Part shown: positions 1 through 8,997 of the stretch, piece by piece
How the letters are laid out: every line of letters starts with the position of its first letter
Position numbering within the stretch: the stretch's first letter is position 1
NCBI GenBank assembly: GCA_035270785.1
Contig: DATESN010000031.1
Span: 1-64,000 of the forward strand
Direction: 5' to 3'
DNA length: 64,000 nt
Origin: DATESN01 sp035270785
GTDB taxonomy: Bacteria; Bacillota; Clostridia; Lachnospirales; Lachnospiraceae
Notes under the pieces: generated by a model
Told to the model about the DNA's origin: nothing
The model's input: the letters and a program-made list of their open reading frames with translations, nothing else
Databases searched by the model: none
Position numbers and translations under genes: made by a program

Positions 1-112
1 CAGTAAAAGAATCGTATTATAAATATTTATGTGAAATTATTAAAGGTTGAAAATAGTATATAAAGATTTATTTTAGAGCATGTAAAACATGCAGATCGGA
101 TATAGGCATAAG

Positions 113-1285
113 ATGGAATTTCAATTTGCATCAAGAATGAAAGATTATGAAGAAGGAATCTTTCAAATTTTAAATGATAAAAAAGAAGAATTACTAAATC
201 AAGGTAGAACAGTCTATAATCTTTCGGTAGGCACGCCAGACTTTCAGCCGGCAGAGCATATCATAGAAGCAGTTGCAAAAGCTTCTATGATACCAGAAAA
301 TTATAAGTATTCATTATCAGATTTGCCAGAATTAATAGAAGCAGTGATAGAAAGATTTGAGAAAAGATATCATGTTTCTTTAAATACAAATGAAATCATG
401 TCCGTATATGGTTCTCAAGAGGGGATTGCACATATTGGGCTATCTTTATGTGAAAAAGGAGATATTGTTCTTGTTCCAAATCCTGGATATCCTATTTTTT
501 CAATAGGCCCGTCTTTAGCAAATGCAGAAGTTGTCACTTATGATTTAATAGAAGAAGATGGTTATTTACCAAACTTGGATGTCCTTTCAGCTGAAATATG
601 TAAGAAAACAAAGTTTATAATTGTTTCTTATCCACTGAATCCCATATGCAAAGCTGCACCTGAAGGGTTTTATGAAAAATTGATTACTTGGGCAAAGGAA
701 AAAGATATCATCATTATTCACGACAATGCCTATTCAGATATTATTTTTGATGGCAGAGTTGGAGGGTCGATTTTATCAATTCCATCCGCAAAAGAAGTAG
801 CAATAGAATTCTATTCCTTATCTAAATCATACAATTATACAGGAGCAAGAATGGGGTTCTTAGTTGGTAATCAGAAAATAATTAAAAATTTTAAAAAGTT
901 AAGATCACAAATTGACTATGGAACTTTCTTGCCTGTCCAATATGGTGCCATTGCAGCTTTGACGGGTCCAGACCAAATGATAAAAGATCAGTGTATGGAA
1001 TATCAAAAAAGAAGGGATGCTCTTTGTAGTGGTCTTCGTAGCATTGGATTTCCTATACAAGATAGTGAAGGTACTATGTTTGCCTGGGGGAAAATACCAG
1101 ATAATTATTCAGATGACATATCATTTGTAATGGATCTAATGGAAAAGACAGGAGTAATATGTACCCCTGGAAGTAGTTTTGGGAGTCTTGGTAAGGGTTA
1201 TGTTCGCTTTGCCCTTGTTTTATCAGTAGAACAAATAAACGAAGGGATAAATCGGATTAAACAAAGTAATATTCTAAAAAGATGA
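113..1285 (+). CDS. PLP-dependent aminotransferase, class I/II (DapL-like)
   Basis: Fold-type I, pyridoxal-phosphate-dependent aminotransferase of about 390 residues. The motif FYSLSKSYNYTGARMGF contains the Schiff-base lysine (SxSK) followed by the phosphate-binding GxRxG. The substrate-side SVGTPDFQP and the PNPGYP segment are typical of the aspartate/LL-diaminopimelate aminotransferase subgroup. Family knowledge allows transamination of an amino acid with 2-oxoglutarate; the exact substrate cannot be read from sequence. An ATG at 89 is in frame, but neither start has a strong ribosome site. I prefer 113 (MEFQFASRM) because it matches the usual family N-terminus. The gene stands alone and ends in a weak hairpin before the nrd promoter. 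Confidence 0.85.
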   Translation: MEFQFASRMKDYEEGIFQILNDKKEELLNQGRTVYNLSVGTPDFQPAEHIIEAVAKASMIPENYKYSLSDLPELIEAVIERFEKRYHVSLNTNEIMSVYGSQEGIAHIGLSLCEKGDIVLVPNPGYPIFSIGPSLANAEVVTYDLIEEDGYLPNLDVLSAEICKKTKFIIVSYPLNPICKAAPEGFYEKLITWAKEKDIIIIHDNAYSDIIFDGRVGGSILSIPSAKEVAIEFYSLSKSYNYTGARMGFLVGNQKIIKNFKKLRSQIDYGTFLPVQYGAIAALTGPDQMIKDQCMEYQKRRDALCSGLRSIGFPIQDSEGTMFAWGKIPDNYSDDISFVMDLMEKTGVICTPGSSFGSLGKGYVRFALVLSVEQINEGINRIKQSNILKR

Positions 1286-1297
1286 ATAGGGTTTCTA

Positions 1298-1332
1298 CAC
1301 AAAAATTATCTTTTTTTTTGTGAACTTTTTTT
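1298..1332 (+). terminator. putative terminator after the aminotransferase
   Basis: CACAAAAA (1298-1305) pairs with TTTTTGTG (1315-1322), with a 9-nt loop, and a further T-rich run follows. The stem is A/T-rich and therefore weak. Confidence 0.45.
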
Positions 1333-1343
1333 AATAACCTTTA

Positions 1344-1372
1344 TTGACACCAAAAATAGAATGACATATAAT
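1344..1372 (+). promoter_or_regulatory. sigma-A promoter of the nrdD operon
   Basis: A perfect -35 TTGACA (1344-1349) and a perfect -10 TATAAT (1367-1372) are separated by 17 bp. Transcription should start near 1379, immediately before the two NrdR-like boxes, leaving a leader of about 110 nt before nrdD. Confidence 0.85.
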
Positions 1373-1382
1373 TAATGAAACA

Positions 1383-1398
1383 CCACAATATGTAGTGT
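1383..1398 (+). promoter_or_regulatory. NrdR box 1 (putative)
   Basis: The 16-mer with core CAATATGTAG followed by TGT matches the NrdR consensus acaCwAtATaTwGtgt at most positions. It lies just downstream of the -10 element, where a bound repressor would block initiation. A second box follows with a centre-to-centre spacing of 32 bp, the spacing expected for cooperative NrdR binding. Confidence 0.75.
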
Positions 1399-1414
1399 GT
1401 AGATTCGAAAACAA

Positions 1415-1430
1415 AACACAATATTGTGTT
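1415..1430 (+). promoter_or_regulatory. NrdR box 2 (putative)
   Basis: The perfect palindrome AACACAATATTGTGTT lies three helical turns from box 1, with exactly 16 bp between the two 16-bp boxes. Paired boxes of this geometry upstream of ribonucleotide reductase genes are the classic NrdR (ATP/dATP-sensing repressor) operator. Confidence 0.75.
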
Positions 1431-1491
1431 TACAGTTTTTTGCAGTGTGTTTTCGTGTCTTTAACGATTGTGTAGGGAGGAATAGAAACAA

Positions 1492-3681
1492 ATGGGAAAT
1501 AGTGTGGAAAAATCATTAGAAAATGAACTTGATTATGATTCTATTTTTAAAATTAACAGAGCTATAAGTGTAGTTAAAAAAGATGGAAGTATTGAAGAGT
1601 TTAATGTTCAAAAAGTTGTAAATGCAGTTGGGAAATCAGCTTATCGTGCGTTAACAAAATTTTCGGAGGCTGAAAAAAAACAAATTTGTAAATATGTAGT
1701 TGAAAAAGTGGATGAACTTGGACAGGATGAGATTCCTATTCCAGTTATGCATAATATTGTGGAAAGTGCTTTAGATAAAGTGAAACCTATTGTGGCTAAA
1801 AGCTATAGGGATTATCGCAATTATAAACAAGATTTTGTTCGTATGCTCGATGACGTATATAAAAAGAGTCAGTCTATTATGTATGTTGGAGATAAAGAAA
1901 ACGCAAACACAGACTCTGCATTAGTTTCTACAAAAAGAAGTCTTATTTTTAATCAATTAAATAAAGAATTATATCAAAAGTTTTTTATGACTACAGAAGA
2001 AATTCAAGCATGCCGTGATGGTTATATATATGTACATGATATGTCAGCGCGACGAGACACGATGAACTGTTGTCTATTTGATGTTCAAAATGTTTTGACT
2101 GGCGGTTTTGAGATGGGTAATATATGGTATAATGAACCTAAAAGCTTAGATGTTGCTTTTGATGTAATCGGAGATATTGTATTAAGTGCTGCGAGTCAGC
2201 AATATGGTGGTTTTACAGTTCCAGAAGTGGATACTATTTTAGAACCATATGCTCAAAAATCATATGCTTCTTATTTGAAAAAATATAGTAATCTGGGAAT
2301 TGATGCAGTTACAGCAGACGCAGAAGCATATGCTGATGTAGTGAGAGAATATGAACAAGGTTTTCAAGGATGGGAATATAAATTTAATACGGTAGCTTCT
2401 TCGCGAGGTGATTATCCATTTATCACTGTTACAGCAGGTGTTGGACAAGGTAGATTTGCGAAACTTGCCACTATTTCACTTTTAAATGTTCGTCGTAGGG
2501 GACAAGGTAAAAAGGATCATAAAAAGCCTGTTTTATTTCCTAAAATCGTATTTTTATATGATGAAAATTTACATGGACCAGGCAAACCATTGGAAGACGT
2601 ATTTGAAGCTGGCGTAAAATGTTCCGCAAAAACAATGTATCCAGACTGGCTTAGTTTAACTGGAAAAGGTTATATTTCTAGTATGTACAAGCAATATGGA
2701 AAAGCTATTTCCCCAATGGGATGTCGTGCATTTTTATCGCCTTGGTATGAAAAGGGCGGAATGCATCCAGCAAACGAGAAAGATTCACCAATTTTTATAG
2801 GACGGTTTAATATAGGAGCGGTTTCCCTTCATTTACCAATGATTCTTGCAAAGTCAAGACATGAAAGCAAATCATTTTATGAAGTGTTAGATTATTATTT
2901 AAATTTAATTAGGCAGTTGCACATTAGAACTTATGCATATCTAGGAGAAATGAGAGCGTCAACAAATCCACTTGCCTATTGTGAAGGTGGTTTCCTAGGT
3001 GGAAAATTAAAATTATCCGATAAAATAAAGCCACTATTAAGCTCAGCTACGGCCTCTTTTGGCATTACAGCATTTAATGAACTTCAAATGTTATATAATA
3101 ACAAATCATTAGTGGAGGATGGTCAGTTTGCTCTTGAAACGTTAGAGCATATTAATAAGAAAGTGGATGAGTTCAAGGAAGAAGATGGTAACCTATATGC
3201 AATTTATGGTACACCAGCGGAAAACCTATGTGGTCTTCAAGTAAAGCAGTTTCGTAAGAAATATGGCATTGTAGAAGGCGTTTCAGATAAGGACTATGTT
3301 AGTAATAGCTTTCACTGTCATGTGACAGAAGATATTACCCCCATTCAAAAGCAAGATTTGGAATATCGTTTTTGGGAATTAAGTAATGGTGGAAAAATTC
3401 AATATGTTAAATATCCCATTGATTACAACTCCGATGCGATCAAGACGTTAATTCATAGAGCTATGGATATGGGCTTTTATGAGGGAGTAAATTTATCCTT
3501 ATCGTATTGTGATGAGTGTGGTCACCAGGAACTTGAAATGGATCAATGCCCTAAATGTGGAAGTACCAATCTTACAAAAATTGATAGGATGAATGGCTAT
3601 CTGTCCTACTCACGTGTAAATGGCGATACGAGATTAAATGATGCAAAAATGGCTGAAATTGCGGAAAGGAAGAGCATGTAA
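1492..3681 (+). CDS. nrdD: anaerobic ribonucleoside-triphosphate reductase (class III)
   Basis: Reduces ribonucleoside triphosphates to deoxy forms under anoxia, using a glycyl radical installed by NrdG. Residues about 23-115 form an N-terminal ATP-cone (SVVKKDGSIEEFNVQKVV), the allosteric site. The C-terminus carries the Cys4 zinc site (CDEC...CPKC, about residues 675-693) and the glycyl-radical loop RMNGYLSYSR, with the radical Gly near residue 702. The length of 729 is normal. The start is supported by GGGAGGA upstream. nrdG follows after 2 nt, so the genes are co-transcribed, and the promoter carries paired NrdR boxes, so repression when dNTPs are plentiful is expected. Confidence 0.97.
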   Translation: MGNSVEKSLENELDYDSIFKINRAISVVKKDGSIEEFNVQKVVNAVGKSAYRALTKFSEAEKKQICKYVVEKVDELGQDEIPIPVMHNIVESALDKVKPIVAKSYRDYRNYKQDFVRMLDDVYKKSQSIMYVGDKENANTDSALVSTKRSLIFNQLNKELYQKFFMTTEEIQACRDGYIYVHDMSARRDTMNCCLFDVQNVLTGGFEMGNIWYNEPKSLDVAFDVIGDIVLSAASQQYGGFTVPEVDTILEPYAQKSYASYLKKYSNLGIDAVTADAEAYADVVREYEQGFQGWEYKFNTVASSRGDYPFITVTAGVGQGRFAKLATISLLNVRRRGQGKKDHKKPVLFPKIVFLYDENLHGPGKPLEDVFEAGVKCSAKTMYPDWLSLTGKGYISSMYKQYGKAISPMGCRAFLSPWYEKGGMHPANEKDSPIFIGRFNIGAVSLHLPMILAKSRHESKSFYEVLDYYLNLIRQLHIRTYAYLGEMRASTNPLAYCEGGFLGGKLKLSDKIKPLLSSATASFGITAFNELQMLYNNKSLVEDGQFALETLEHINKKVDEFKEEDGNLYAIYGTPAENLCGLQVKQFRKKYGIVEGVSDKDYVSNSFHCHVTEDITPIQKQDLEYRFWELSNGGKIQYVKYPIDYNSDAIKTLIHRAMDMGFYEGVNLSLSYCDECGHQELEMDQCPKCGSTNLTKIDRMNGYLSYSRVNGDTRLNDAKMAEIAERKSM

Positions 3682-3683
3682 GA

Positions 3684-4190
3684 ATGAGATATCATAATAT
3701 AACAAAGGATGATATGCTTAACGGCGACGGATTAAGAGTTGTTTTATGGGTTGCCGGTTGCTCACATTGCTGCAAAGATTGTCAAAATCCTCAAACATGG
3801 GATCCAAACGGAGGATTACTATTTGATGATGTTGCAAAAAAAGAGTTGTTTGAGCAATTAGATAAATCCTACATAGCAGGAATTACTTTTTCAGGTGGAG
3901 ACCCACTTCATGCTACCAATAGGCTTGATGTACGGAATCTTATTTTAGAAATTAAGGAAAAATATCCACAGAAGACTATTTGGTTATATACTGGGGATGT
4001 TTGGGATAAAATTTATCATTATCCAGTGATGCAATATATAGATGTTTTGATTGATGGAGAATTTCATTGGAAAGAAAAGGATGTAAAGCTTCGTTGGAAG
4101 GGAAGTAAGAATCAACGTGTCATAGATGTTCAAAAATCACTTAAACAAACGGATTCACTTGTTCCCATACTTCATTGCGGTGATTATTAA
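3684..4190 (+). CDS. nrdG: anaerobic ribonucleotide reductase activating protein (radical SAM)
   Basis: Generates the glycyl radical on NrdD using S-adenosylmethionine and a [4Fe-4S] cluster. The cluster motif CSHCCKDC (CX3CX2C) is near residues 26-33. The SAM-binding motif FSGGDPLH is near residue 69. At 168 residues it is the usual size of NrdG. It begins 2 nt after nrdD and shares its NrdR-controlled transcript. Confidence 0.96.
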   Translation: MRYHNITKDDMLNGDGLRVVLWVAGCSHCCKDCQNPQTWDPNGGLLFDDVAKKELFEQLDKSYIAGITFSGGDPLHATNRLDVRNLILEIKEKYPQKTIWLYTGDVWDKIYHYPVMQYIDVLIDGEFHWKEKDVKLRWKGSKNQRVIDVQKSLKQTDSLVPILHCGDY

Positions 4191-4211
4191 ATTGTAAAGG
4201 AAGAAGTTAAC

Positions 4212-4721
4212 ATGCAGAAAATAGCAAAATTTTATAAAATTAGTATTGCACAGTTTTTAAAAGACTTTGAAGAGATCTTTCCCGATTATAGTAAGCAGGA
4301 ATTGAATGCGTTATATGACACTATTAAACTGCCAAAAAGAGCAACAAGTGGAAGCGCAGGATATGATTTTTTCACTCCATTTACATTTCATTTATTACCA
4401 GGAGAAACAATTAAAGTGCCAACGGGAATAAGGGCTGAAATGGAAGAAAATTGGGTTCTGAAACTTTACCCTAGAAGTGGGCTGGGCTTTAAATTTCGTT
4501 TACAGTTAAATAATACGGTTGGAATTATTGATAGTGATTATTTTAATTCTGATAATGAAGGTCATATATTTGCAAAGATTACGAATGACTCCAATGAGAA
4601 AAAAGAACTTCATGTTGAACATGGAACGGGATTTATGCAAGGTATTTTTATAGAATACGGTATTACGGTAGACGACGAAGCTACTACAATTCGTAATGGT
4701 GGTTTTGGAAGTACAACTTAA
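4212..4721 (+). CDS. dut: dUTP diphosphatase family protein
   Basis: Trimeric dUTPase-fold enzyme expected to hydrolyse dUTP to dUMP and pyrophosphate, limiting uracil in DNA. All five motifs are recognisable: SAGYDF, the PRSGLG segment, GIIDSDY, GFMQGIF, and a C-terminal RNGGFGSTT arm that closes over the active site. About 38 residues precede motif 1 (KIAKFYKISIAQFLKDFEE...), longer than in a minimal dUTPase. It lies 21 nt after nrdG, so a joint nucleotide-pool operon under the NrdR-type promoter is likely. Confidence 0.9.
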   Translation: MQKIAKFYKISIAQFLKDFEEIFPDYSKQELNALYDTIKLPKRATSGSAGYDFFTPFTFHLLPGETIKVPTGIRAEMEENWVLKLYPRSGLGFKFRLQLNNTVGIIDSDYFNSDNEGHIFAKITNDSNEKKELHVEHGTGFMQGIFIEYGITVDDEATTIRNGGFGSTT

Positions 4722-4737
4722 TAAGATAAGTATAAAC

Positions 4738-4790
4738 AACTCCTTTTTGGATAGCATAATAACAGATATGCCTAGAAAGGAGTTTTTATT
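4738..4790 (+). terminator. hairpin/terminator containing the next gene's ribosome site
   Basis: AACTCCTTT (4738-4746) pairs perfectly with AAAGGAGTT (4776-4784), and TTTATTTT follows. The 3' arm is also the only Shine-Dalgarno candidate (AAAGGAG) for the TTG start at 4791. If the stem forms, it would end nrd-operon transcription and also hide the ribosome site of the spore gene. Confidence 0.6.
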
Positions 4791-6209
4791 TTGAAACCTT
4801 TATTTATGAGTAGTTCAGTTACAGAAAATATGGAGTTTTTAAAAGCTGAATTGGCGATGGATACAAATTTTGATATTATTTATCGAGTCATTCAAATAGG
4901 TGATAAACAAGCGTGCCTATATAATATAAATGGTATGTACGATGACGAAATTCTACAAAAGCTACTAACGTATTTCATGGAAATGAAGCCAGAACAAGTG
5001 GTAGAAAATCCACATGAATTAATCAAAGTAGCGATTCCATATATTAGTGTTGATTTGAAAAATATGTGGGATAATATATTAACAAGTATTATGTCTGGAT
5101 TATTTGCACTATTTATCGATGGATACGATAGGTGTATTCTACTTGATGCAAGATCGTATCCTATTAGAGGAGTGGAAGAACCAGAGAAGGATAAAGTACT
5201 ACGAGGTTCCAGAGATGGGTTTGTAGAAACCATTGTTTCAAACACGGCACTCATTCGTAGAAGAATAAGAAGCACAGAGCTAAGGATGGAACTTTTAAAT
5301 GCTGGAAAATCATCAAAAACAGATATTGTTCTTTGTTATATGAATAATCGGGTTGATCAAAAGTTTTTATCGGAAGTGAGAGAAAGAATTAATTCGTTGC
5401 AAGTAGATGCCCTTTCTTTGAATCAAGAAAGCTTAGCAGAATGCTTGTATAAAAGCAGATGGTATAATCCATTTCCAAAATTCAGATATTCAGAAAGACC
5501 GGATACAGCTTCCGCGCAGATTTTAGAAGGTAATTTAATTATTTTAGTTGATACAGCGCCTCAAGCAATGATAACACCTACAACAATTTTTGATATTATT
5601 GAAGATACGGATGATTATTATTTTCCACCAATTACAGGAACTTATTTAAGATTGGCACGACTAGTAATAGCCATATTAACCTATTTAATTACCCCTACTT
5701 ATTTATTATTAATGTTAAATAAAGGATGGATACCACCTGCATTTAATTTTATAAAAATGAAAGAGGTATCCAACATCCCGATTATTTGGCAATTTTTAGC
5801 CCTGGAATTAGCAATTGATGGATTGAAATTAGCCGCGGTTAACACTCCTTCTATGCTAAGCACACCGTTAAGTGTTATGGCAGCACTTGTTTTAGGGGAG
5901 TTTTCTGTTAAAAGTGGTTGGTTTAATGCGGAAGTTATGCTATATATGGCTTTTGTTGCCATAGCAAATTATACACAATCAAGTTATGAATTAGGCTATG
6001 CCATAAAATTTATGAGAATTATTAATCTAATTTTAACAGCTATTTTCAATCTTTGGGGATATATTATAGGCATTTTAATTTTAATCTTTTCTTTATGTAG
6101 TAACAAAACAATTTCCAATAAGAGTTATATTTACCCCTTATTTCCACTGAATTTAAAAGTTCTTGCTACACAAGTATTTAGAAAAAGGTTACCCAACGCC
6201 AAAAAATAG
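4791..6209 (+). CDS. SpoVAF/GerA-family spore germination membrane protein
   Basis: Member of the GerA A-subunit family. A soluble N-terminal domain (about 1-270) contains the family motif GSRDGFVE, and a membrane domain begins at PPITGTYLRLAR (about 277) with five or so hydrophobic segments. Length (472) and sequence feel resemble SpoVAF, an inner spore membrane partner of the dipicolinate channel, more than a nutrient-receptor A subunit. No spoVA or gerB/gerC partner adjoins it, so this is an orphan copy. The start is TTG, with AAAGGAG 8 nt upstream inside a hairpin arm. Function is inferred from family only; forespore expression is expected but no promoter was identified. Confidence 0.8.
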   Translation: MKPLFMSSSVTENMEFLKAELAMDTNFDIIYRVIQIGDKQACLYNINGMYDDEILQKLLTYFMEMKPEQVVENPHELIKVAIPYISVDLKNMWDNILTSIMSGLFALFIDGYDRCILLDARSYPIRGVEEPEKDKVLRGSRDGFVETIVSNTALIRRRIRSTELRMELLNAGKSSKTDIVLCYMNNRVDQKFLSEVRERINSLQVDALSLNQESLAECLYKSRWYNPFPKFRYSERPDTASAQILEGNLIILVDTAPQAMITPTTIFDIIEDTDDYYFPPITGTYLRLARLVIAILTYLITPTYLLLMLNKGWIPPAFNFIKMKEVSNIPIIWQFLALELAIDGLKLAAVNTPSMLSTPLSVMAALVLGEFSVKSGWFNAEVMLYMAFVAIANYTQSSYELGYAIKFMRIINLILTAIFNLWGYIIGILILIFSLCSNKTISNKSYIYPLFPLNLKVLATQVFRKRLPNAKK

Positions 6210-6232
6210 AGAGGCAAATGCCTTTCTATTTT
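6203..6232 (+). terminator. Rho-independent terminator after the spoVAF-like gene
   Basis: Near-perfect hairpin: AAAATAGAGAGGCA pairs with TGCCTTTCTATTTT around a 2-3-nt loop, overlapping the TAG stop codon. T-rich on both strands. Confidence 0.7.
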
Positions 6233-6359
6233 AATTAGATTATTTATCAGATTGAAATTGATATTTAGAGATAGAGATGTTAATATATAAAAATAATATA
6301 TAAAAATATTATATTTTGATTTTAGATATGACAAGGCACAGAGATAGGAGAAATAGTAA

Positions 6360-7229
6360 ATGGAAGATTATATGATTGTAACGAATACCACTGCAGATTT
6401 ACCACAAAGTTATATAGACGAATTCAACTTGGGATTAATATTTTTTACATATACCATGGATTTAGTTACATATGGTCGTGATAATGATTTGGATTATAAA
6501 GAATTTTATAAAAAATTACGAGAAGGAAAAATGGCATCTACTTCTCAAGTAAATCCCAATGAACTTCGGGAATATTTTGAAAGGTTTTTATTAAAAACAA
6601 ATCACATATTATACTTATCGTTTTCATCAGGACTTAGCGGAACGTATTCCAATGCAAAAATAGTTGCAGAAGAAATGATGGAAGAAAACCCAAACTGTAA
6701 AATACTTGTAGTTGATTCCCTTTGTGCTTCTTTAGGAGAAGGATTATTTGTTCATAAGGCAGTTCAACTAAAAAAAGCTGGAAAATCTATGGAAGAAACT
6801 GCTTCATGGATGGAAGATCATATTTTAAACTTTGTCCATGTTTTTACGGTGGATGATTTAAATCATCTATATCGTGGAGGCCGTGTTAGTAAGACGGCAG
6901 CGATACTTGGAACAATGATTAATTTAAAGCCAATCTTAATTGTTGATAATGAGGGACACCTAATACCAATTGGTAAGGTAAGAGGTCGAAAAAAGTCATT
7001 GCATGAATTAGTTGACTATATGGAAGAAAAAATGGGTTCTTATAGAGAACAAAATGATATTATATTTATTAGTCATGGTGATGCAAAAGAAGATGGTGAA
7101 TTTGTAGCAGAAGAAATCAAAAAACGTTTTGGGATCGAATGTTTTTTAATAAATCATATTGGTCCTACCGTTGGATCCCATTCAGGTCCGGGGACAATCG
7201 CTTTATTTTTCCTTGGGGAAAAAAGATAG
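6360..7229 (+). CDS. DegV family fatty-acid-binding protein
   Basis: DegV/FakB-type protein (289 aa). These bind a fatty acid and, in partnership with the FakA kinase, supply acyl-phosphate for phospholipid synthesis. Motifs seen are the N-terminal VTNTTADLP (family TDSTxDLP), LSFSSGLSGTY (acyl-carboxyl/hydroxyl-binding Ser-Ser-Gly loop) and VVDSLCASLGEG. The Shine-Dalgarno GATAGGAG precedes the ATG. No fakA neighbour is present; most clostridia carry several dispersed DegV paralogues. Confidence 0.92.
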   Translation: MEDYMIVTNTTADLPQSYIDEFNLGLIFFTYTMDLVTYGRDNDLDYKEFYKKLREGKMASTSQVNPNELREYFERFLLKTNHILYLSFSSGLSGTYSNAKIVAEEMMEENPNCKILVVDSLCASLGEGLFVHKAVQLKKAGKSMEETASWMEDHILNFVHVFTVDDLNHLYRGGRVSKTAAILGTMINLKPILIVDNEGHLIPIGKVRGRKKSLHELVDYMEEKMGSYREQNDIIFISHGDAKEDGEFVAEEIKKRFGIECFLINHIGPTVGSHSGPGTIALFFLGEKR

Positions 7230-7241
7230 AAGTAACATAGC

Positions 7242-7287
7242 AAAAAAGATCGGAACACATATTATAAACGTGTTCCGATCTTTTTTT
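7242..7287 (+). terminator. strong bidirectional terminator
   Basis: A 17-bp perfect stem (7242-7258 with 7270-7286, centred on GATCGGAACAC) and an 11-nt loop, with T-runs on both strands. It terminates degV on the plus strand and, on the minus strand, the cotJ operon, whose true stop codon (7286-7288) abuts it. Confidence 0.92.
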
Positions 7288-7375
7288 ATTCTTTACAACG
7301 ATCAAAAGCGGGATTATATTGATAAAAGTTTTTTGGATCTAATCGATCTTGAACTAATCGTAATGCTTCACCAAA
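7286..7375 (-). pseudogene. cotJC: detached 3' end of cotJC (last 26 codons)
   Basis: Read on the minus strand from the core at 7375, the sequence encodes RFGEALRLVQDR, LDPKNFYQYNPAFDRCKE and a stop. This is the conserved C-terminus of the CotJC family. It has no start of its own and is followed at once by the shared terminator. The 5' part of the same gene is at 12027-12552 and ends in the same RFGE in the same frame, so excision of 7366-12026 would join them exactly into a 201-codon gene. It is either a developmentally restored 3' exon or a remnant of insertional inactivation. Confidence 0.93.
7366..7375 (-). repeat. attachment-site core, left junction
   Basis: Minus-strand TTTGGTGAAG, identical to 12027-12036. 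The element side carries CACTATCATC (minus strand; plus 7383-7392), the left outer arm of the reconstructed attP. The symmetry axis places crossover at the GA dinucleotide (plus positions 7368-7369). Confidence 0.88.
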
Positions 7376-7394
7376 TCGGGAAGATGATAGTGAA

Positions 7395-8915
7395 TTATAT
7401 CTTCCATATAATCTCTATAAGGGTTTTGCTTACAAGCACCTTTTTAATTAAAATATCAGCCACCTTTTGTTTATCCTCTTTGGATATGTTATTCCAATTA
7501 GCAAATATGATTTCAATGGAATCTGTGTCCAATAGGATACTGTGACACTTACTAGTCTCTAGTTTAACTATTTGAGTTTGAAGCTCTGAAATATCATTTA
7601 CCAATATATCGACAGTACTATTCATATACTGGATCACTGTCTGACTTGCAGTTGAAAAGTTTTCCAATGTTTTTTCTATCTCTTTCTCCTTTGCGGATAT
7701 GATAGCCTTTACTGCATTTATGTCTGCCTGATGCAAGTCAGGCTGTCTTTGCTCTATTTTCATAGTTTTTATCTTTCCATTAAGCTGCCTAAAGACTACA
7801 CTTTCTATCATATCCTTATGCACCGCACCAACACCATCACACTTTTTGCTGGCGACAGCGGAACAAAGATAATACTCATTCAAAGTGGTCTTTCCAATCC
7901 ATTTATTGTACCTCATAGCATAGCCACATTTAGGACATTTTAACTTTCCAGAAATCCAAGACGTATACGCCCTGCGTCCATTGGGAATGCACAGGTTTTC
8001 TTCGGCTTTTAATTGACAGCGAATAAAGGTATCGGCGTCTACGATACCAGCATGTGGCGCTAAAACGAGAAACATATTGTTGTAGCGACCTCTAGTGTTA
8101 ACTGTACTTGTAGACTGATTTATATTCTTCGTATATAAATAGCAACCGTTTGTCCCAGTAAAAAGGTTCATATCATTTATAATTTCTGTCTGCCTTGATT
8201 GGTAAAAGCTATAAATATCCATATTCGCCTGTACATAAATAGGGTTACGCAATATCTCTGTTAATCTTGAGGTATTCCAGTTGACCCCGCGTAACTTTAT
8301 CATATTGTTATTCTTAAAATAGCGTACAATATCAGCCAGGGATGTAATTGGCTTTGCATACATGGCGTAAATAATTTGTATATGTATTACTTCTTCTGGT
8401 ATAGGTATATATTGTGAAGTCTTAATATTGTTAATTGTAATGGCAGAACGTTGAAAACCGTATGGTATACGACCACCCATATAAAAACCAGACCTACTAC
8501 GCGACGCATAAGTGTCGGTAACCCGTTGCTGTATTGTCTCCCGCTCAAGTTGTGCAAATACAATAGAAACATTTAACATAGCTGCACCCATAGGAGTGCT
8601 CGTATCAAATTTTTCCTTGCAGGAGTTGAATTCCACCTTGTGTTTCTTAAATACCTCCATAATATTGGAGAAATCAAGAACTGAACGGCTTATCCTATCT
8701 AGTCTGTAGACGATCACCTTACTAATCTTGCCAGCTCTTATATCATCCATCATTCGCTTGAAGTCATCACGGTCAAGGTTTTTACCACTGAATCCTTTAT
8801 CTTGGTAAACTTCAAAGTTTGCTTTTCTTGCCTCATATTTACATTCTGCTATTTGAGTTTCTATTGAGATACTGTCTTTTTTATCAACAGACTGCCTTGC
8901 ATATATTGCTATCAT
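7395..8915 (-). CDS. large serine recombinase (site-specific integrase/excisionase)
   Basis: A 506-residue large serine recombinase expected to catalyse integration and excision at the flanking cores. Order seen: resolvase-type catalytic domain (about 1-145) with the nucleophile Ser in YARQS near residue 9, plus YRLDRISRS and QLERE; a Recombinase domain (about 160-270); a zinc ribbon (CPKCGYAMRYN...CSAVASKKCDG, about 330-370); then a C-terminal coiled-coil region rich in E/K/T. The start at 8915 (MIAIYARQ) has AAGGAG 8 nt upstream; an upstream in-frame ATG at 8966 adds 17 atypical residues. Its stop is 20 bp from the left core. Transcription runs in the same direction as cotJ. Confidence 0.95.
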   Translation of the reverse strand: MIAIYARQSVDKKDSISIETQIAECKYEARKANFEVYQDKGFSGKNLDRDDFKRMMDDIRAGKISKVIVYRLDRISRSVLDFSNIMEVFKKHKVEFNSCKEKFDTSTPMGAAMLNVSIVFAQLERETIQQRVTDTYASRSRSGFYMGGRIPYGFQRSAITINNIKTSQYIPIPEEVIHIQIIYAMYAKPITSLADIVRYFKNNNMIKLRGVNWNTSRLTEILRNPIYVQANMDIYSFYQSRQTEIINDMNLFTGTNGCYLYTKNINQSTSTVNTRGRYNNMFLVLAPHAGIVDADTFIRCQLKAEENLCIPNGRRAYTSWISGKLKCPKCGYAMRYNKWIGKTTLNEYYLCSAVASKKCDGVGAVHKDMIESVVFRQLNGKIKTMKIEQRQPDLHQADINAVKAIISAKEKEIEKTLENFSTASQTVIQYMNSTVDILVNDISELQTQIVKLETSKCHSILLDTDSIEIIFANWNNISKEDKQKVADILIKKVLVSKTLIEIIWKI

Positions 8916-8997
8916 TTTATAAGCTCCTTCCGTACAACGAATAAAACACCTATGTTGGCATGACACTAACAGGGGTGTTCCATTTTAATAGGTAACA

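Noticed and set aside
7159..7545. Open frame on the plus strand spanning the terminator and junction region
   Set aside because: It runs through a strong terminator, over the cotJC 3' end and antisense to the recombinase; there is no ribosome site or known domain.
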